DNA of 64,000 bases from JAXLQL01 sp046331625 (GCA_046331625.1 JAXLQL010000005.1:248001-312000), one strand, 5' to 3'; positions 8,556 through 17,219 are shown, counted from the stretch's first letter. Numbers and translations: made by a program. Notes: generated by a model not told the origin, from the sequence alone.

Positions 8556-9215
8556 ATGCCGATGCGGATCTGCGAGGTGCGAGACTTGGGGCGTATGCCG
8601 TACGCCGAAGCCTTCCGCCTCCAACAGCAAATGGTGGAAGAGCGCAAACACGCGCTCGCGCCTGACCGGCTTCTGTTCGTCGAGCATCCGCACGTGGTCA
8701 CCCTTGGACGCAATGCGCACGAGACCAACGTGCTCGCCAGCCCAGAGATCCTCTCGCGCGCCGGCATCGAACTCCACCAAACCGATCGCGGTGGCGACGT
8801 AACATATCACGGTCCCGGTCAAGTGGTCGGCTATCCCATCATTGACCTGCGCGAGTGGAAGCGCGACGTAGTGGCCTACGTTCGCGCCATCGAACAGGTA
8901 TTGATCGATTTTCTCTCCGAGCACGGCCTCCGCGGCGAGCGCGCCACCGGAATGACCGGCGTCTGGGTGGGCGGCGCGAAAGTCGCCGCCATCGGGATCC
9001 ACATCAGCCGCTGGGTCACTTCCCACGGTTTCGCCCTCAACGTGGATACCGATCTCGAATATTTCCGCTACATCGTTCCCTGCGGCCTGAGCAAGCCCGT
9101 CACCTCGTTACGTGAGCTGGGTTGCCGCGCCGCCCGATCCGAAGTCATCGATTCGCTCGCCCGCCACTTCGGGCGCGTATTCGAATGCGAGATTCTGCAA
9201 CTTGCCGAAGTGTGA
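8556..9215 (+). CDS. lipB: Octanoyl-[acyl carrier protein] transferase (lipoate synthesis)
   Basis: A 219-residue LipB that moves octanoyl from acyl carrier protein to the lipoyl lysine of E2 or GcvH proteins, the first committed step of lipoate biosynthesis in the cytoplasm. Family motifs are complete: the RGGDVTYHGPGQVVGYPI block near residue 78, the catalytic Lys142 in GAKVAAIG, and the acyl-accepting Cys176 in VPCGLSKPVTSL. An ATG two codons later (8562) is an alternative start. It lies between lpdA and an E2 gene, so the enzyme that modifies the E2 is made with its substrate and with E3. The lipoyl synthase gene lipA is not in the window. Confidence 0.95.
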   Translation: MPMRICEVRDLGRMPYAEAFRLQQQMVEERKHALAPDRLLFVEHPHVVTLGRNAHETNVLASPEILSRAGIELHQTDRGGDVTYHGPGQVVGYPIIDLREWKRDVVAYVRAIEQVLIDFLSEHGLRGERATGMTGVWVGGAKVAAIGIHISRWVTSHGFALNVDTDLEYFRYIVPCGLSKPVTSLRELGCRAARSEVIDSLARHFGRVFECEILQLAEV

Positions 9216-9233
9216 GCACTGGAAGAGGAGTTC

Positions 9234-10619
9234 ATGGTTGACGTCGTAATGCCCCAAATGGGCGAAAGTATCGTCGAAGGTACCTTGACGAAATGGTTGA
9301 AGAAGCCCGGCGACCCGGTGAATCGGGACGAGCCGCTTTTCGAGATCTCCACCGACAAGGTCGATTCCGAAATTCCCTGCCCCGCGGCCGGCGTGCTGGC
9401 GGAAATTCTCGTGGCCGAAGGTTCCACGGTTGCGATCAACACCGTTGTTGGTAGAATAAGCGAAGGTCAGGAAGCTGTAGTAGCGAAACCTGCTACACAG
9501 CCGGCCGCTGCTCCGCCACCACCCCCAGCGCCGGCTGCTGCACAGGTCCCTCCTATGGCGGCATCCTCGCCGATGGTGGCGCCGGTGTCCGCAGAGCCTC
9601 CACCCCCGCCGGAGGCCGCGGCGCCGGCCGCCGCCGCTACCGAGGTCGACGGACCTCTCTCTCCTCTGGTGCGCCGCATGGCGCGCGAAAACAATATCGA
9701 TCTTGCCAAGGTTCGCGGCACCGGCATGGGTGGCCGCATCACCAAGCAGGATCTCGAAGCCCACATCTCCGCGCGTACCGCGCCCGCTCCCGCAGCGGCA
9801 CCCGTTGCGCCAGCGGCAGTTGCTCCTGCACCACCTCCACCGGCCCCGGCCGCCGCAGCAGCACCTGCACCTCCCCCCGCACCCGCCGCGGTTGCACCTC
9901 CCGCTCCTGCGGTACCAGCCAAGTCCCGCGTCGAGGCCCTGAGTGTCATGCGGCAGAAAATCGCCGAGCACATGGTGTTCTCCAAGCACACCTCGGCGCA
10001 CGTCACCACCGTCCACAAGGTGGACATGACGAAGATCGTCAAACTCCGCGAGAAATCGAAGGTGGCTTTCCAGGAACGCTACGGTTTCGGCCTCACGTAC
10101 TTGCCCTTCATCGTTCGCGCCGCCGCTGACGCGCTCAAGGCATTCCCGATCGTCAATGCCTCGATCGACGGCAAGAATCTGATCTATCACAACGACATCA
10201 ACGTCGGCATCGCCGTCGCACTCGAGGGTGGCTACGGTCTCATCGTCCCGGTCATCAAGAACGCCGACGAGAAGAACGTGGTCGGATTGCAGCGCTCCAT
10301 CGTCGACCTCGCCAACCGCGCTCGATCCAAGCAACTCAAGCCGGACGATGTCCAGGGCGGTACATTCTCCATCACCAACTTCGGGACCTACGGCAGCATC
10401 TTCGCTACGCCGGTGATCAATCAGCCGCAGGTGGCGATTCTCGGCGTCGGCTCGGTCGAGAAGGTACCTACGGTCGTGGAAGGCGACGCCATCGCGATCC
10501 GCTCCATCGCGCATCTCGCGCTGACGTTCGACCACCGCCTCATCGACGGAGCGATCGGCGATCAGTTCTGCCAGAAGATGAAGTCGGTGCTCGAGAGCTG
10601 GTCCGAGCAGGTGCTCTAA
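9234..10619 (+). CDS. 2-oxoacid dehydrogenase E2 (dihydrolipoyl acyltransferase)
   Basis: A 461-residue E2 subunit. Domain order: an N-terminal lipoyl domain with the modified lysine at 42 (ISTDKVDSEI); a long Ala/Pro linker; a peripheral subunit-binding domain near 145 (LSPLVRRMARENNIDLAKVRGTG); a second, very Ala/Pro-rich linker; and the C-terminal catalytic core ending in FDHRLIDGAIGDQF with active-site His434. It is a one-lipoyl E2. Sequence alone does not separate pyruvate, 2-oxoglutarate and branched-chain specificity, and no E1 gene is nearby to decide. AAGAGGAG upstream is a good ribosome binding site. Last gene of the lpdA-lipB operon. Confidence 0.9.
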   Translation: MVDVVMPQMGESIVEGTLTKWLKKPGDPVNRDEPLFEISTDKVDSEIPCPAAGVLAEILVAEGSTVAINTVVGRISEGQEAVVAKPATQPAAAPPPPPAPAAAQVPPMAASSPMVAPVSAEPPPPPEAAAPAAAATEVDGPLSPLVRRMARENNIDLAKVRGTGMGGRITKQDLEAHISARTAPAPAAAPVAPAAVAPAPPPPAPAAAAAPAPPPAPAAVAPPAPAVPAKSRVEALSVMRQKIAEHMVFSKHTSAHVTTVHKVDMTKIVKLREKSKVAFQERYGFGLTYLPFIVRAAADALKAFPIVNASIDGKNLIYHNDINVGIAVALEGGYGLIVPVIKNADEKNVVGLQRSIVDLANRARSKQLKPDDVQGGTFSITNFGTYGSIFATPVINQPQVAILGVGSVEKVPTVVEGDAIAIRSIAHLALTFDHRLIDGAIGDQFCQKMKSVLESWSEQVL

Positions 10620-10634
10620 AACAAGTTTGTGGAT

Positions 10635-11570
10635 TTAGCGATCGCGGGACGCCAGTCCCGCGATCTTGTTCGCCAGGCTCTCGAACTCGCGGTAGCAATC
10701 GCGCACGGCATCCCCGTGTGCCCCGATCGCACCATCCGCGGGTTTCAGCAAAAACATCGGCTTTCGCGCCGCCTCGGCCAATGGCAGCAAACTCCGGTAG
10801 TGACCGAGCGCCGCCAGACAGTGCTCGTCGTCAGCGCTGCGCATCCCGGGCACCGTTCCAGTCGCGAGAATCGACCGCCGGTATTCGGCCGGAATCTCAT
10901 TCATCCATCTCATGTTCGCTCCCGCTGGGCGGTCGCGGCGAACGGCGTGCTGCATGACCACGTATCCCAGCGGACGCAACTCCTGCCCCGACGCTCGCCA
11001 TTCTCGAAGGCGCGGACCCATGCCGCGCAAGCTCTGCAGCGCGAACAAATCCGGCGCTATCGGAATCACGACGTCATCGGCGGCCATCACTGCAGAACGG
11101 CTGATGGCGCCCAGGCCGGGACCTACGTCTGCCAGCACCAATTCAGCCTGACGGCTCCGCGCGGCTCGCGCGATCGCGCGATGGAACGCCGTCACCTGAG
11201 AATTATCTCCTTCGGACCATTCCGAGAGGGGGCGCGCCTTCGCCAGTATGTCCTCAATGGAACACAACGCCAGATCCCCTGGCACGAGTCCCAGATGGCT
11301 ATCGATTTCCTCGACGTGCGGATCCGCAACGTCTCCCAACCCCGACATGACAGGCTCCACGGCGCCGTGGATGGTCAACGGATGCCGCCCTTCGGGCCAC
11401 AGTTCCTCTAACCTCTCCTCGGGCAGGAAGGCACACGTGAGGTTCGCCTGTGGATCGAGGTCCACCGCCAGCACGCTCATCCGGAGTTGCGCGTACATGC
11501 TGGCCAAATGGTAGACCAGCGCCGTCTTGCCAACGCCACCTTTGCTGTTGAAGAACGCGATGATCTTCAC
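10635..11570 (-). CDS. ParA/MinD-family ATPase
   Basis: A 311-residue P-loop ATPase with the deviant Walker A KGGVGKT at residues 10-16 (signature Lys10) and VDLDPQANLTCAFLP near 38, as in ParA proteins. No ParB gene or parS-like site is visible, so a role in chromosome segregation is not indicated. Instead the GTG start overlaps the stop of the upstream AlbA_2/Schlafen-type gene in a GTGA tetranucleotide, implying translational coupling. The product may position or switch a partner complex; this is inference. The final residues (GLASRDR) are encoded by a palindromic repeat arm, suggesting the original C-terminus was altered by repeat insertion. Confidence 0.8.
   Translation of the reverse strand: MKIIAFFNSKGGVGKTALVYHLASMYAQLRMSVLAVDLDPQANLTCAFLPEERLEELWPEGRHPLTIHGAVEPVMSGLGDVADPHVEEIDSHLGLVPGDLALCSIEDILAKARPLSEWSEGDNSQVTAFHRAIARAARSRQAELVLADVGPGLGAISRSAVMAADDVVIPIAPDLFALQSLRGMGPRLREWRASGQELRPLGYVVMQHAVRRDRPAGANMRWMNEIPAEYRRSILATGTVPGMRSADDEHCLAALGHYRSLLPLAEAARKPMFLLKPADGAIGAHGDAVRDCYREFESLANKIAGLASRDR
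10640..10665. terminator. Palindrome between convergent E2 and parA ends
   Basis: Two 11-base arms, GATCGCGGGAC and GTCCCGCGATC, are separated by four bases and form a perfect stem. It lies just after the E2 stop and inside the last codons of the convergent parA gene, so it could act as a bidirectional terminator, although there is no T-tract. Its core resembles the dispersed GCGGGACTTCAGTCCCGC repeats elsewhere in the window. Confidence 0.45.
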
Positions 11571-12749
11571 TGCAACCTCCGCACCTTCGCCAGCACGTAA
11601 CCGCGATCGAACTCGAACTCCGCGGGCAAGCTTCCGTTTCGCGCGAGCGCCGCCTGCGCCCGGAGAACACCGTTCCCGAACCGGTTCACGTAACCGAGCG
11701 TTTTCATCGCCTCGGCGATGATCGGATTGCGGTAGCTATTTTGGCGGGGAAAGTTCTCCGGGCTCGCCTCTCCGTACAACCCACCCGCACTCTGGATTTC
11801 CACGCGGTCAGAGCCACGAAATCCTTACCGGACCCGTGGCTTCGTATGAGCGGTGCATCATCGCGTTCATGATCAGTTCGCGGAGCGCCACCGGTGGATA
11901 GTCCGCCCCCTGCTTCTCGCGCAATGCGGAAACCGCTACGGGCCGAGTTGCGTTGTTCACGTGCACCAGTTGATCCAACTCCCGCAGAACTGTCAGTAGG
12001 TCTCCAGATATCGCGGTTTCCGTGACTACATCGTCCGCCAAGGTTGGCCCATCGACGCGAACGAACTGAACATATGCTCCCGGAATCCACCGCAAGGGGT
12101 CGCTCCCGAAGAGCAGAACTCCTGCATTCGCCGGGCACTGCCGTTTCAAGTCATAAAACCGCAGCGACGCCAACTGCTCCTCGAGGGTCCGGTGATTCTC
12201 TGCCAGCACCTCCCCTGCCACGGCGTGCTTGAGGTAGCCGGTACGAAACAGGTCCTCGGAAAGGTCGTCGAGTGAGCTACCGGAGCACGGCCTGGCATCG
12301 AACGTCACCGCATGAGAGACTCGTTTCTCAGAAAGGATGCGCTCTTCCTGTTCGGAGGCTGTCGCCTTCCTTGGGCCGACGAGAATCCAAACGCGCCCTT
12401 GATACCGAACCGGGGGCAAATCCGACGGCTGCACTTCCACCACCGCAACTTGCCCACCCGCAAACACGAACTTGGCCACACTCAACGCCGACAGTGGTTG
12501 GATGTTTCCATCCGATCGAAGCGCGGCAAGATTCTGCAGAAGTTGATCGGTGACCGTGAGGCCACTCGGGTTTCCGCGATCATCCACGCCGATGATCAGA
12601 TAGCCAGGAAGCCTGTGGTTCGGCAAGTCATTGGCGAACGCCGTTACGGCTTGAGCGAACTTGTCGGTGTCCTTCATTGACGTCGTACGCTCCACCCGAT
12701 CGGACTCGATGTCGAGCAGTATCTTTTCGAGCTCTTCCTGGCTAAGCAT
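11567..12749 (-). pseudogene. AlbA_2/Schlafen-domain ATP-binding regulator, frameshifted
   Basis: The N-terminal ~180 residues match the AlbA_2 (Schlafen-like) domain found in COG2865 transcriptional regulators (ESDRVERTTSMKDTDKFAQAVTAFANDLPN, YLIIGVDDRGNPSGL). The C-terminal part has the GHKL-like ATP-binding segment YPPVALRELIMNAMMHRSYE. The frame closes at 11808 after RISWL, but the expected continuation (DRVEIQSAGGLYGEASPENF...) is intact in another frame down to 11567. The break fits loss of one CT from a CTCTCT run at about 11812-11817. ATG 12749 was preferred over GTG 12773 because GGAGG precedes it by 8 bases. It could be a real pseudogene or a sequencing error. Function likely regulatory. 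Confidence 0.7.
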
Positions 12750-12784
12750 CCGCGGAACCCTCCATTCTCGCACTACGCAGCGGT

Positions 12785-12791
12785 ATCATGT
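12785..12791. promoter_or_regulatory. Candidate shared -10 element between AlbA_2 gene and ggt
   Basis: TATCATG reads as TATCAT towards ggt and as CATGAT towards the AlbA_2-parA pair. A transcript started 6-7 bases downstream on the plus strand would begin at the ATG at 12797, giving a leaderless ggt mRNA. No good -35 is seen. Confidence 0.35.
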
Positions 12792-12796
12792 CCCCC

Positions 12797-14482
12797 ATGA
12801 CCCTCCGGACCTTCCTCGCTGCCGCAACCATCGCCTTCGCCCAGGACCCCGGCCCCGTCGACCACCCCATGTGGCGACCCGTCCTGATGGGCAGGCACGG
12901 CGCCGTCGCCGGCGAGCACCCGCTCGAAACCCTAGCCGGATTCCACGTGCTCGAACACGGCGGCAACGCTTTCGACGCTGCCGTCGCGATGTTCTACATG
13001 ACCGGCGTCGTGGAACAGCACCAGTCCGGCATCGGCGGCGACGCCCTCATCCTCGCGTATCACGCCGCCCAGAAGCGAGTCCTCTTCATCAACGGCACCG
13101 GCCCCGCACCGCAGCTCGCCGCAGTCGCCCGCTTCCGCAAAGAAGGCGGCATCCCCGAAAGCGGCATTCTTTCGAGTACCGTCCCCGGGGCGGTCGGCGC
13201 GTTCCATCTCGCGCTTACCAAGTACGGAACCAAGCGCTATCCGGAGCTTCTCGCCGAAGCCATCGACGCGGCGCGCAACGGACATCCGCTCACGCACTGG
13301 AGCGCTTCGATGCATCAGGCCGCCATCAAGAAGCTCTCGCCGTACCCGACTTCGGTCAAAGCGCTGCTGCTCGACGGCGGCGCCTTCCCCGTTGGGCATC
13401 GCTTCGTCCAGCCCGACCTCGCCAACACCTATGACGCGATCGCAGCCAACGGCGCCGACGCTTTCTATCGCGGAACCATCGCCACCCGTACCGCCGCCTT
13501 CTACGAGAAGAATGGCGGACTCATCCGCCTCGATGATCTTCGCGGCTACCAGCCCGAGGAAAGCCTGCCCATTCGCACCCAGTACAAAGACTACGAGGTC
13601 TATCAAAGCGCGCCGAACTCACAGGGCATCGTGCTCCTGCTCGCGCTCAACATCCTCGAAGGCATTGACCTGAAGAAGATGGGGCACAACTCGCCCGAGT
13701 ACCTCCACACCATCGTCGAAGCGCTCAAGCTCGCATTCGCGGATCGCGACCGCTACATCGCCGATCCGCGCGTCACCCGCATCCCGGTCGAGCAGTTGCT
13801 CTCGAAGAAGTACGCCACCGCGCGCCGCGCACAGATCGGAGATCGAGCCACCGAAGGTGCGGCTCCCTTCGGCTCTCCCGGCGAAACCTCATCGTTCTCC
13901 ATCGCCGACAAGTGGGGCAACGTCGTCTCCGTCACCCACAGCGTCAACTCGACCTTCGGAAGCGGCATCGTCGTCGAAGGAGCAGGATATGTTTTAAACA
14001 ACCGCCTGCCCTACTTCAGTCTCGACGAGCGTGACGCCAATGTGCTCGTGCCCGGCAAGCGGCCGCGCCACACCATCAACCCCGCGCTCGCCATCGGAGG
14101 CAAACGCTATTTCGCGTTCAACACGCCCGGCGGCGACAATCAGCCGCAAGCGATGCTGCAGGCGTGGCTGAACATGATCGAATTCGGAATGAATCCACAG
14201 CAAGCGCTCGAAGCGCCCACCGTCACCACCACCAACTTCCACGCGTCGATGTACCCACAGCCGATTGGCACGCGGCTCATCGTCCCCGAAATTCTTGCTG
14301 CCCGAATCGGTGACGCGCTCCGCGCCAAGGGTCACAAGATCGATCCGTCGAAAATGCAGCAGCCCTATCTCCAGCAGCCTTCCGGTGCAGGCGCCGTCAA
14401 GATGGTGATCCTCGACGCTGCCACGGGTCTCATGCAAGCCGCAGTGAGTCCCGCCAAAGACGACTACGCGATGGCCTGGTGA
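12797..14482 (+). CDS. ggt: Gamma-glutamyltranspeptidase
   Basis: A 561-residue Ntn-hydrolase precursor that cleaves itself and hydrolyses or transfers the gamma-glutamyl group of glutathione, outside the cytoplasmic membrane. A short signal sequence (TLRTFLAAATIAFAQ) leads the protein. The ETSSFSIADKWGNVVSVTHSVNSTFGSG block contains the predicted autoprocessing and catalytic Thr364, and an ANDRLPYFSL-like segment and NTPGGDNQPQAMLQ (oxyanion/substrate loop) follow. Family members often have TTH where this has TSS. ATG 12797 was chosen over ATG 12788 because the earlier codon lies inside the likely -10 element. It is divergent from the AlbA_2-parA pair. Confidence 0.9.
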   Translation: MTLRTFLAAATIAFAQDPGPVDHPMWRPVLMGRHGAVAGEHPLETLAGFHVLEHGGNAFDAAVAMFYMTGVVEQHQSGIGGDALILAYHAAQKRVLFINGTGPAPQLAAVARFRKEGGIPESGILSSTVPGAVGAFHLALTKYGTKRYPELLAEAIDAARNGHPLTHWSASMHQAAIKKLSPYPTSVKALLLDGGAFPVGHRFVQPDLANTYDAIAANGADAFYRGTIATRTAAFYEKNGGLIRLDDLRGYQPEESLPIRTQYKDYEVYQSAPNSQGIVLLLALNILEGIDLKKMGHNSPEYLHTIVEALKLAFADRDRYIADPRVTRIPVEQLLSKKYATARRAQIGDRATEGAAPFGSPGETSSFSIADKWGNVVSVTHSVNSTFGSGIVVEGAGYVLNNRLPYFSLDERDANVLVPGKRPRHTINPALAIGGKRYFAFNTPGGDNQPQAMLQAWLNMIEFGMNPQQALEAPTVTTTNFHASMYPQPIGTRLIVPEILAARIGDALRAKGHKIDPSKMQQPYLQQPSGAGAVKMVILDAATGLMQAAVSPAKDDYAMAW

Positions 14483-14560
14483 CCGATCGTGGGGCAGGCT
14501 TCAGCTGGCTTCAGCTTGCGCGGGACTTCAGTCCAGCGCTGTCGACTGCCGCATCGCCTC

Positions 14561-14597
14561 CCAAAAACAAAGCGGCCGGAGCACGTGCCCCGGCCGC
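14561..14597 (-). terminator. Intrinsic terminator of the RRM gene
   Basis: On the reverse strand GCGGCCGG (14597-14590) pairs perfectly with CCGGCCGC (14579-14572) around a 10-base loop, and is followed by TTTGTTTTTGG. It starts 20 bases after the RRM gene stop. This is a textbook Rho-independent terminator. Confidence 0.85.
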
Positions 14598-14616
14598 CCA
14601 ATTCTATGCTTGCCGC

Positions 14617-14973
14617 TTACCAGCGCGGTCCGCGACCACCGCCACCGCCGCCACGACCGCCGCGGCCACCACCGCCGCCACCGCCACCCGGCCGGCGGAA
14701 ACCACCGCCGCCGCCACCGCCGCCCTCGGTCTTCGGACGCGCTTCATTGATATTCAGCGCGCGCCCATCCAACTGGCGGCCATTCAGCGATGCGATCGCC
14801 CGGTCGCCTTCTTCAGCATCCGGCATCTCGACAAACGCAAAACCACGCGAGCGGCCGGTATCCCGGTCCGTCACGATACTCACCCGGTCCACCGCCCCGA
14901 ACTGCTCGAACATCGCCCGGATGTCGCCTTCCGAGGAATGGAAATCCAAGTTTCCCACAAAGATTCGCTTCAT
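14617..14973 (-). CDS. Glycine-rich RRM RNA-binding protein
   Basis: A 118-residue single-RRM protein like cyanobacterial Rbp proteins. RNP2 is KRIFVGNL (residues 2-9) and RNP1 is RGFAFVEM (about 44-51), with the conserved aromatic residues that stack on RNA. The last ~35 residues are almost only Gly, Arg and Pro, a typical low-complexity tail. Such proteins bind single-stranded RNA and are often cold-induced. The gene is monocistronic, with its own terminator downstream and a leader of roughly 90 bases upstream, which would allow control at the RNA level. A pentapurine AAAGG precedes the ATG by 8 bases. Confidence 0.92.
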   Translation of the reverse strand: MKRIFVGNLDFHSSEGDIRAMFEQFGAVDRVSIVTDRDTGRSRGFAFVEMPDAEEGDRAIASLNGRQLDGRALNINEARPKTEGGGGGGGGFRRPGGGGGGGGRGGRGGGGGGRGPRW

Positions 14974-15072
14974 GAAATCAGCCTTTCTACATCTGACAGC
15001 AGTGCAACACGAAACGAAGATGAGGTCCTCGGACAGTCGATTGCGGCTCGGTCAAACGTAGCTTTCATTTTA
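14974..15072 (-). promoter_or_regulatory. Leader and candidate -10 of the RRM gene
   Basis: Reading backwards from the RRM start there is no gene for about 160 bases. TAAAAT at 15072-15067 is the best -10 candidate and would give an untranslated leader of about 85 bases. No clear -35 was found. Long leaders are common in cold-regulated RNA-binding-protein genes, but no thermosensor fold was computed here. Confidence 0.3.
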
Positions 15073-15136
15073 GCAGGACCAGTACTATCTCGTGTAGGCA
15101 CCATCCAGCGCGGGACTTTCGGTCCCCTCTCCACCC

Positions 15137-15784
15137 TCATCGCCCTAGCACCAAGGGTACTAACTCCCGCATGTTCTCGATCAACACATCCGGCGGATGC
15201 TCCACAAACGTCTCGGGCTGGAATCCGAACGTCACCCCCACCGCCTTCACCCGGGCGTTGCGCGCCGTCTTGACATCTACGGCACTATCGCCCACCATCA
15301 TCGTCCCGCCGCGCTCCACCCCTGCTTCCCGCATCAGTGTCTCGATCCCGATCGGATGCGGCTTCTTCTCCGGGAAGCTGTTCCCGCCGTACACACGCAG
15401 GAAATGTCCGGTCAACCCCAGCCCTTCGATGATCCCTTCGCTGAAGCGCACCGGCTTGTTCGTCAGAATCGCCATTCGCCGCCCCGCATCCCGCAGTTCG
15501 TCGAGCGTCTCCCGCACGCCCGGATAAAGCCGCGTGTGGTCGAGCATGTGCTCCCGATAGTACGCAAGAAAGTATTCGAGTCCGCGCGCGACATCTGCAT
15601 CACTCGCCGTCTCCCCTAGCGCCCGGCGGATCAACACGGGCGCTCCGTTGCCCACGTACGAAGCAATTCGCTTTTGCTCGAGCGGCGCCATCCCCATGTG
15701 CGCCCGCGTCGCGTTCACCGAGTTCACCAGATCGAGCTGCGAGTCGATCAGCGTGCCGTCCAAATCGAAGATGAGAAGCTGCAT
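15137..15784 (-). CDS. HAD-family phosphatase (phosphoglycolate phosphatase type)
   Basis: A 215-residue haloacid dehalogenase-type phosphatase. Motif I is FDLDGTLIDSQ at residues 5-15 (nucleophile Asp6, acid/base Asp8), motif II is ILTNKP near 110, and motif III/IV includes KPHP and the Mg-binding MVGDSAVDVKTARNA near 165. The helical cap between motifs I and II fits subfamily IA enzymes such as Gph, which remove 2-phosphoglycolate; other sugar phosphates are possible. The ATG overlaps the stop of cvpA by one base (TGATG), so it is the last gene of a tight purC-cvpA-HAD operon. Confidence 0.8.
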   Translation of the reverse strand: MQLLIFDLDGTLIDSQLDLVNSVNATRAHMGMAPLEQKRIASYVGNGAPVLIRRALGETASDADVARGLEYFLAYYREHMLDHTRLYPGVRETLDELRDAGRRMAILTNKPVRFSEGIIEGLGLTGHFLRVYGGNSFPEKKPHPIGIETLMREAGVERGGTMMVGDSAVDVKTARNARVKAVGVTFGFQPETFVEHPPDVLIENMRELVPLVLGR

Positions 15785-16335
15785 CAGGTCCGCGCCGGGA
15801 CCAACTTCACCATCTCGTCCCAGACCTTTCTTATCTTCGCGTAGTTCTGGTCGAAATTTGTACGCAGGTCCGCCGGAGCCACATACGACACCAGCTTCGA
15901 GAACTCGAGAATGTACGGCGCAATGTTGCTCTGCGTGATCGAAGACGGCGGTGGATTCCGCGTGAACGAACTGATCGCCAACACGATCGCCGCCGCCACC
16001 AGTGCCCCGCGCGCCAATCCGAGCACACCGCCGAGCAATGCGTCCATCCATCCCAACCCCGCCCATTTCAAGATGCGCGCAATCGCGAAGCTCAGCAGCC
16101 ATCCCGCCAGGATCGTTCCCACCAGCACCGCCCCGAAGCCGATCGCGTTGGCCACGAACGGGTGGCTTGCGTACTCTCGGAACATCGCTCCCGCCGGCTC
16201 ATAGAACCACACTGCCAGCAGGATCCCGAGAAACGTCGACACGAACCCAACCACCGTTCTCACGAAGCCCTTGCGCAAACCCGCGATCGTCGACAACAGC
16301 AGGATGATCGAGAGGACGATGTCGAGCCAGTTCAT
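15784..16335 (-). CDS. cvpA: CvpA-family membrane protein
   Basis: A 183-residue inner-membrane protein with about four hydrophobic helices (MNWLDIVLSIILLLSTIAGLR, FVSTFLGILLAVWFY, AIGFGAVLVGTILAGWLLSFA, GALVAAAIVLAIS) and a soluble C-terminal tail. The N-terminal N-x-x-D and the xxGxxRG motif are typical of CvpA, a protein named for colicin V production and often linked to purine genes. Here it overlaps purC by four bases (ATGA) upstream and the HAD gene by one base downstream, in keeping with the purF-cvpA association in other bacteria. ATG 16335 was chosen because it is coupled to the purC stop; a longer frame to 16437 would overlap purC. Confidence 0.8.
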   Translation of the reverse strand: MNWLDIVLSIILLLSTIAGLRKGFVRTVVGFVSTFLGILLAVWFYEPAGAMFREYASHPFVANAIGFGAVLVGTILAGWLLSFAIARILKWAGLGWMDALLGGVLGLARGALVAAAIVLAISSFTRNPPPSSITQSNIAPYILEFSKLVSYVAPADLRTNFDQNYAKIRKVWDEMVKLVPART

Positions 16336-17219
16336 AGCGGCTTCCCTGTCAGCAACCGGTAAGCTTCTTTGTACTTCTCGCCTGTGCGCGCCGCCACTTC
16401 CTCGGGAAGCGCGGGCGCTGGGGGCTGCTTGTTCCAACCGATCGACTCGAGATAATCACGCACGTATTGCTTGTCGAACGATGGCTGCGCACCGCCGGGC
16501 TGGTAGCGGTCCGCCGGCCAGAAGCGTGACGAATCCGGCGTCAGCACTTCATCCGCCAACACCAACGTATCGCCCACGAACCCGAACTCGAACTTCGTAT
16601 CCGCCAGGATCAAGCCGCGCGTGGCAGCGTACGCCGAGGCCTTCGCATAGATCGCCAGCGTCCGATCGCGCAGTTGCCCCGCTAGATCCGCGCCCACGGC
16701 TGCCACAACACGATCGAAGGAAATGTTCTCGTCGTGCCCGCTCTGCGCCTTGGTCGCCGGCGTGTAGATGGGCTCGGGAAGCTTGCTGCTCTCCACCAGC
16801 CCTTCCGGCAGCGCGATCCCGCAAATGCTGCGATGCTGGCGATACTCCTTCCAGCCTGATCCGGAAATGTAGCCGCGCGCCACGCACTCGATGTCGATCA
16901 TGCGTGCCCGCTGCACCAGCATCGAGCGCCCTTCCAGTTGATCGCGGAACTTGCGCAGCGGCTCCGGATACTCGTCCACTTCGGCCGTGATGAAGTGCGT
17001 CGGCGTGATGTCTTTCAGAAAGTGGAACCAGAAGATCGACAACTGCGTCAGCACCCGGCCCTTGTCGGGGATCCCGGTGGCGAGTATGTAGTCGAACGCT
17101 GAAATGCGGTCCGTAGCGACGATCAACAGCTTGTCGCCAACCGCGTAGTTGTCGCGGACCTTGCCGCGGCCCAGGAGTTCCACCCCCGGGAGATCTGTTT
17201 GGAGCAGCAGCGTGCCCAT
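16332..17219 (-). CDS. purC: Phosphoribosylaminoimidazole-succinocarboxamide synthase
   Basis: A 295-residue SAICAR synthetase, which joins CAIR and aspartate using ATP in de novo purine synthesis. Recognisable blocks are GRGKVRDNYAVGDKLLIVATDRISAFD at residues 17-43, ECVARGYISGSGWKEY near 110, GHDENISFD near 165, and LADTKFEFG followed by LADEVLTPDSSRFWP near 200-225. It is the longer, eukaryote-like form. First gene of the purC-cvpA-HAD operon. The promoter is probably the near-palindromic element at 17246-17252, about 30 bases upstream and shared with the divergent operon. Confidence 0.95.
   Translation of the reverse strand: MGTLLLQTDLPGVELLGRGKVRDNYAVGDKLLIVATDRISAFDYILATGIPDKGRVLTQLSIFWFHFLKDITPTHFITAEVDEYPEPLRKFRDQLEGRSMLVQRARMIDIECVARGYISGSGWKEYRQHRSICGIALPEGLVESSKLPEPIYTPATKAQSGHDENISFDRVVAAVGADLAGQLRDRTLAIYAKASAYAATRGLILADTKFEFGFVGDTLVLADEVLTPDSSRFWPADRYQPGGAQPSFDKQYVRDYLESIGWNKQPPAPALPEEVAARTGEKYKEAYRLLTGKPL

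Noticed and set aside
7117..8556. A 479-codon open frame antisense to lpdA, and a 475-codon one antisense to the E2 gene (9108-10535)
   Set aside because: Both are shadows caused by high G+C third positions. The products are Asp/His/Arg/Gly-rich without motifs, and the opposite strand encodes well-conserved enzymes.
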